This document shows positions 47,023 through 48,684 of a stretch of DNA of 48,684 nt, piece after piece. Each line of letters begins with the position of its first letter. Within the stretch, counting starts at the first letter, position 1. The position numbers and the translations under genes were made by a program. Source of the DNA: Acidobacteriota bacterium (GTDB lineage Bacteria > Acidobacteriota > Terriglobia > Terriglobales > Acidobacteriaceae). The stretch lies in NCBI GenBank assembly GCA_021819585.1, contig JAKAQS010000003.1:1-48684 (forward strand), in the 5' to 3' direction. A model generated the notes under the pieces. That model searched no databases. It was not told the DNA's origin and saw only the letters and a list, made by a program, of their open reading frames with translations.

Positions 47023-48063
47023 TTAGGCTGTGGACGCGATGGCGTTGCGCAGCCGAAGAGCGGCTGATTCTGGGGTGATGTCGCGTTGCGGCGACCCGAA
47101 AAGTTCAAAGCCAACCATGAACTTTTTCACCGTGGAGGAGCGCAGTAGAGGAGGATAGAAGTGGAGGTGCAGCAGCCACTCCGGGTGCGGCTCTCTGTCG
47201 GCCGGCGCGGGGTGCAGCCCCATGGAGTAAGGAAAGGGTGCATGAAAGATCTGGTTGTAGCCATGAGTGAGGAGCTTGAGGATCCTCGCGAGACCGTCGC
47301 GTTGTGCCTCCGTCATGTCTTCAATGCGGGCTACCTCCTGCTTGGGCAGGAGCAGAACCTCAAAGGGCCAGACGGCCCAGAAGGGAACCAGCACCGCCCA
47401 AGTCTCATTCTCGGCGGCCACGCGCTCACCCTCCGCCAGTTCGATGGCCAGGTAGGCGGAGAGCAGTGGCTGCTTGTGCTCGGTCCAGTAGGCAAGTTGT
47501 GCCGCAAGCTCCCGAGAAGGCTCATTGGGAAGGTGTTCGGTGGCCCAGATCTGCCCGTGGGGATGGGGGTTGCTGGAGCCCATCATCGCGCCCCGGTTCT
47601 CGAAGATCTGCACGTACTGAATGCGAGGGTCCGCGCTGAGTTCGGCCGCCTGGCCGGCCCACATCTCCACCACACGGCGAATGGCCGCTGTCTCCATCGT
47701 GGCTAGCGTCAGGTCATGGCGAGGGTCAAAGCAGAGCACCCGGCAGATTCCGTACTCTGTTTCGGCGCGGAGCAAGCCGCTTCCATTCAGGTCGAAAGTA
47801 GCCTCCGGAGAGTCGGTCTTGAGCGCGGCGAAGTCGTTGTCAAAGACGTAGACCCCGGTATACACGGGCGTCCGGTGGCCGCCCGCGCGAGTGTTGCCGG
47901 GGCACAGATAGCAGGCCGGATCGTAGGTTGGCGAGGACAGGGGCGCGGGATCCTCTGTCTGGCCCTGCCAGGGCCGGTCGGTGCGGTGCGGTGAGACCAC
48001 CACCCACTCGCGCTTGAGCGGATTCCAGCGGCGGTGTGGGGACTGCAGAAAGATCGGATTCAT
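47023..48063 (-). CDS. galT: Galactose-1-phosphate uridylyltransferase
   Basis: The 346-residue Leloir enzyme moves UMP from UDP-glucose to galactose-1-phosphate. It has RRWNPLKREWVVVSPHR at the N-terminus, zinc-site cysteines in YDPACYLCPGNTR, the uridylylated histidine in SNPHPHGQIWA, and the C-terminal HFYPPLLRS. The length is normal. The ATG overlaps the galK stop (ATGA at 48063-48060) and AGGAG lies just before it, so galT is translationally coupled to galK and probably cotranscribed with galE. Confidence 0.96.
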   Translation of the reverse strand: MNPIFLQSPHRRWNPLKREWVVVSPHRTDRPWQGQTEDPAPLSSPTYDPACYLCPGNTRAGGHRTPVYTGVYVFDNDFAALKTDSPEATFDLNGSGLLRAETEYGICRVLCFDPRHDLTLATMETAAIRRVVEMWAGQAAELSADPRIQYVQIFENRGAMMGSSNPHPHGQIWATEHLPNEPSRELAAQLAYWTEHKQPLLSAYLAIELAEGERVAAENETWAVLVPFWAVWPFEVLLLPKQEVARIEDMTEAQRDGLARILKLLTHGYNQIFHAPFPYSMGLHPAPADREPHPEWLLHLHFYPPLLRSSTVKKFMVGFELFGSPQRDITPESAALRLRNAIASTA

Positions 48064-48684
48064 TTTGCTCCTGCCGGGCCGGCTGGTTCACGCTCGGTTG
48101 TGGCGAACAGATGTGCATTCTGGCGCCAGGCGCCATCGGCCGCCTCGCACAGGTAGGTCTCGGCGGAGCGGGAGAAGCGCTGCCGGTAGGCCGCCTGGAG
48201 CGCGTTGCGGAAGGTCTCGGCCTCGCCGCGCTGGACCAGGTTGACGGTGCAGCCGCCGAACCCCCCACCGGTCAAACGAGCGCCGAAGCAGCCGGGAAGT
48301 TCAGCGGCCGTCTCGACCAGGAAGTCGGTTTCTTCGCAACTGCACTGGAAGTCATCGCGCTGGCTGGTGTGGCTCCCCAGCATCAGCTTGCCAAAGGCGA
48401 CGGGGTCGCCGGCGTTCATGGCCTCCTTGGCCGCGCGCACCCGCCCATTTTCGGTGATGATGTGACGGCAGCGAAGGAAAGCTGCCGGGGATATCTCGGA
48501 GCGGACAGCCTCCAGTTGGGGCAGAGTGGCGTCGCCCAGGTCGCGGACGCCGAAGCGGTTGACGAGAACCGCCTGGCCCTCTTCGGACTCGCGGCGGCGA
48601 ATGCCATACTCGCCCGTGGCCACCGAGTGCCGGACCATGGAGTTGCAGATCACAATCTGCGTCTCCCCAAGGCCGCCCTTCTTC
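48060..48684 (-). CDS. galK: Galactokinase, C-terminal part (cut by the window edge)
   Basis: About 207 C-terminal residues of a GHMP-family galactokinase, which phosphorylates galactose to start the Leloir pathway. The readable part begins KKGGLGETQIVICNSMVRHS (the substrate-region stretch of GalK) and includes ATGEYGIRRRESEE, GKLMLGSHTSQRDDF and the third GHMP motif GARLTGGGFGGCTVNLV. The 5' half, with the GalK signature and ATP-binding loop, lies beyond 48684. It overlaps galT by 4 nt. It is partial only because of the window; no internal break is seen. Confidence 0.94.
   Translation of the reverse strand, partial: KKGGLGETQIVICNSMVRHSVATGEYGIRRRESEEGQAVLVNRFGVRDLGDATLPQLEAVRSEISPAAFLRCRHIITENGRVRAAKEAMNAGDPVAFGKLMLGSHTSQRDDFQCSCEETDFLVETAAELPGCFGARLTGGGFGGCTVNLVQRGEAETFRNALQAAYRQRFSRSAETYLCEAADGAWRQNAHLFATTEREPAGPAGAK

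Overview
The window looks like a chromosomal segment of an Acidobacteriota genome, most likely class Terriglobia (Acidobacteriaceae-like). This is inferred from four things: GC-rich coding with strong G/C third positions; an Oar-type TonB-dependent receptor with an N-terminal carboxypeptidase-regulatory domain; a winged-helix/transmembrane/TolB-propeller regulator; and the pairing of mreC-mreD-mrdA-rodA with an oversized RNase E/G gene. I see no tRNA, rRNA, CRISPR array, insertion sequence or phage gene. The window is core metabolism and envelope biology plus a carbohydrate-use region.

Layout. 1-5.1 kb: a secreted rhodanese-like protein (-), an 840-bp stretch with no convincing gene, an undecaprenyl-phosphate sugar transferase (+) ending in a strong terminator, a Wzi-type outer-membrane protein (-) probably coupled to a small upstream ORF, and a J-domain protein (+). 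5.1-9.2 kb: a structured leader with a strong intrinsic terminator just upstream of metY, then overlapping metX (homoserine to homocysteine by sulfhydrylation), then a LacI-family regulator. 9.3-17.3 kb: a GT9 glycosyltransferase, aroA and hpt (-), lgt (+), a Wzz/GumC-type chain-length protein (-), a PhzF-family protein (+) and a stand-alone receiver domain (+).

17.5-30.7 kb: recG (-) diverges from the elongasome cluster mreC-mreD-mrdA-rodA. This is followed by a 669-bp leader and an RNase E/G gene whose S1 domain is interrupted by about 700 low-complexity, charged residues. A perfect 21-bp hairpin separates it from convergent trxB (-). 31.0-48.7 kb is a saccharide block: a fucose/glucose-permease-like MFS transporter and a GH31 glycosidase (-), a winged-helix/TolB membrane regulator (-) divergent from a TonB-dependent receptor (+), a secreted GH13 amylase-like enzyme (+), manA (+), a Tat-exported aldo/keto reductase (+), and the Leloir operon galK-galT-galE (-), with galK cut by the window edge.

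How it fits together. The right-hand block can be read as glycan handling: outer-membrane uptake, extracytoplasmic GH13/GH31 cleavage, inner-membrane sugar import, and entry through mannose-6-phosphate isomerase and the Leloir pathway. The most interesting leads are the metY leader (a Cys/Met-rich short ORF followed by a terminator), the giant S1 insertion in the RNase with a repeated LPGESLS motif, a hairpin beside the RNase start codon, and a 15-bp motif shared upstream of trxB and the aldo/keto reductase. All functional statements come from motif recognition by eye; no database search was run.
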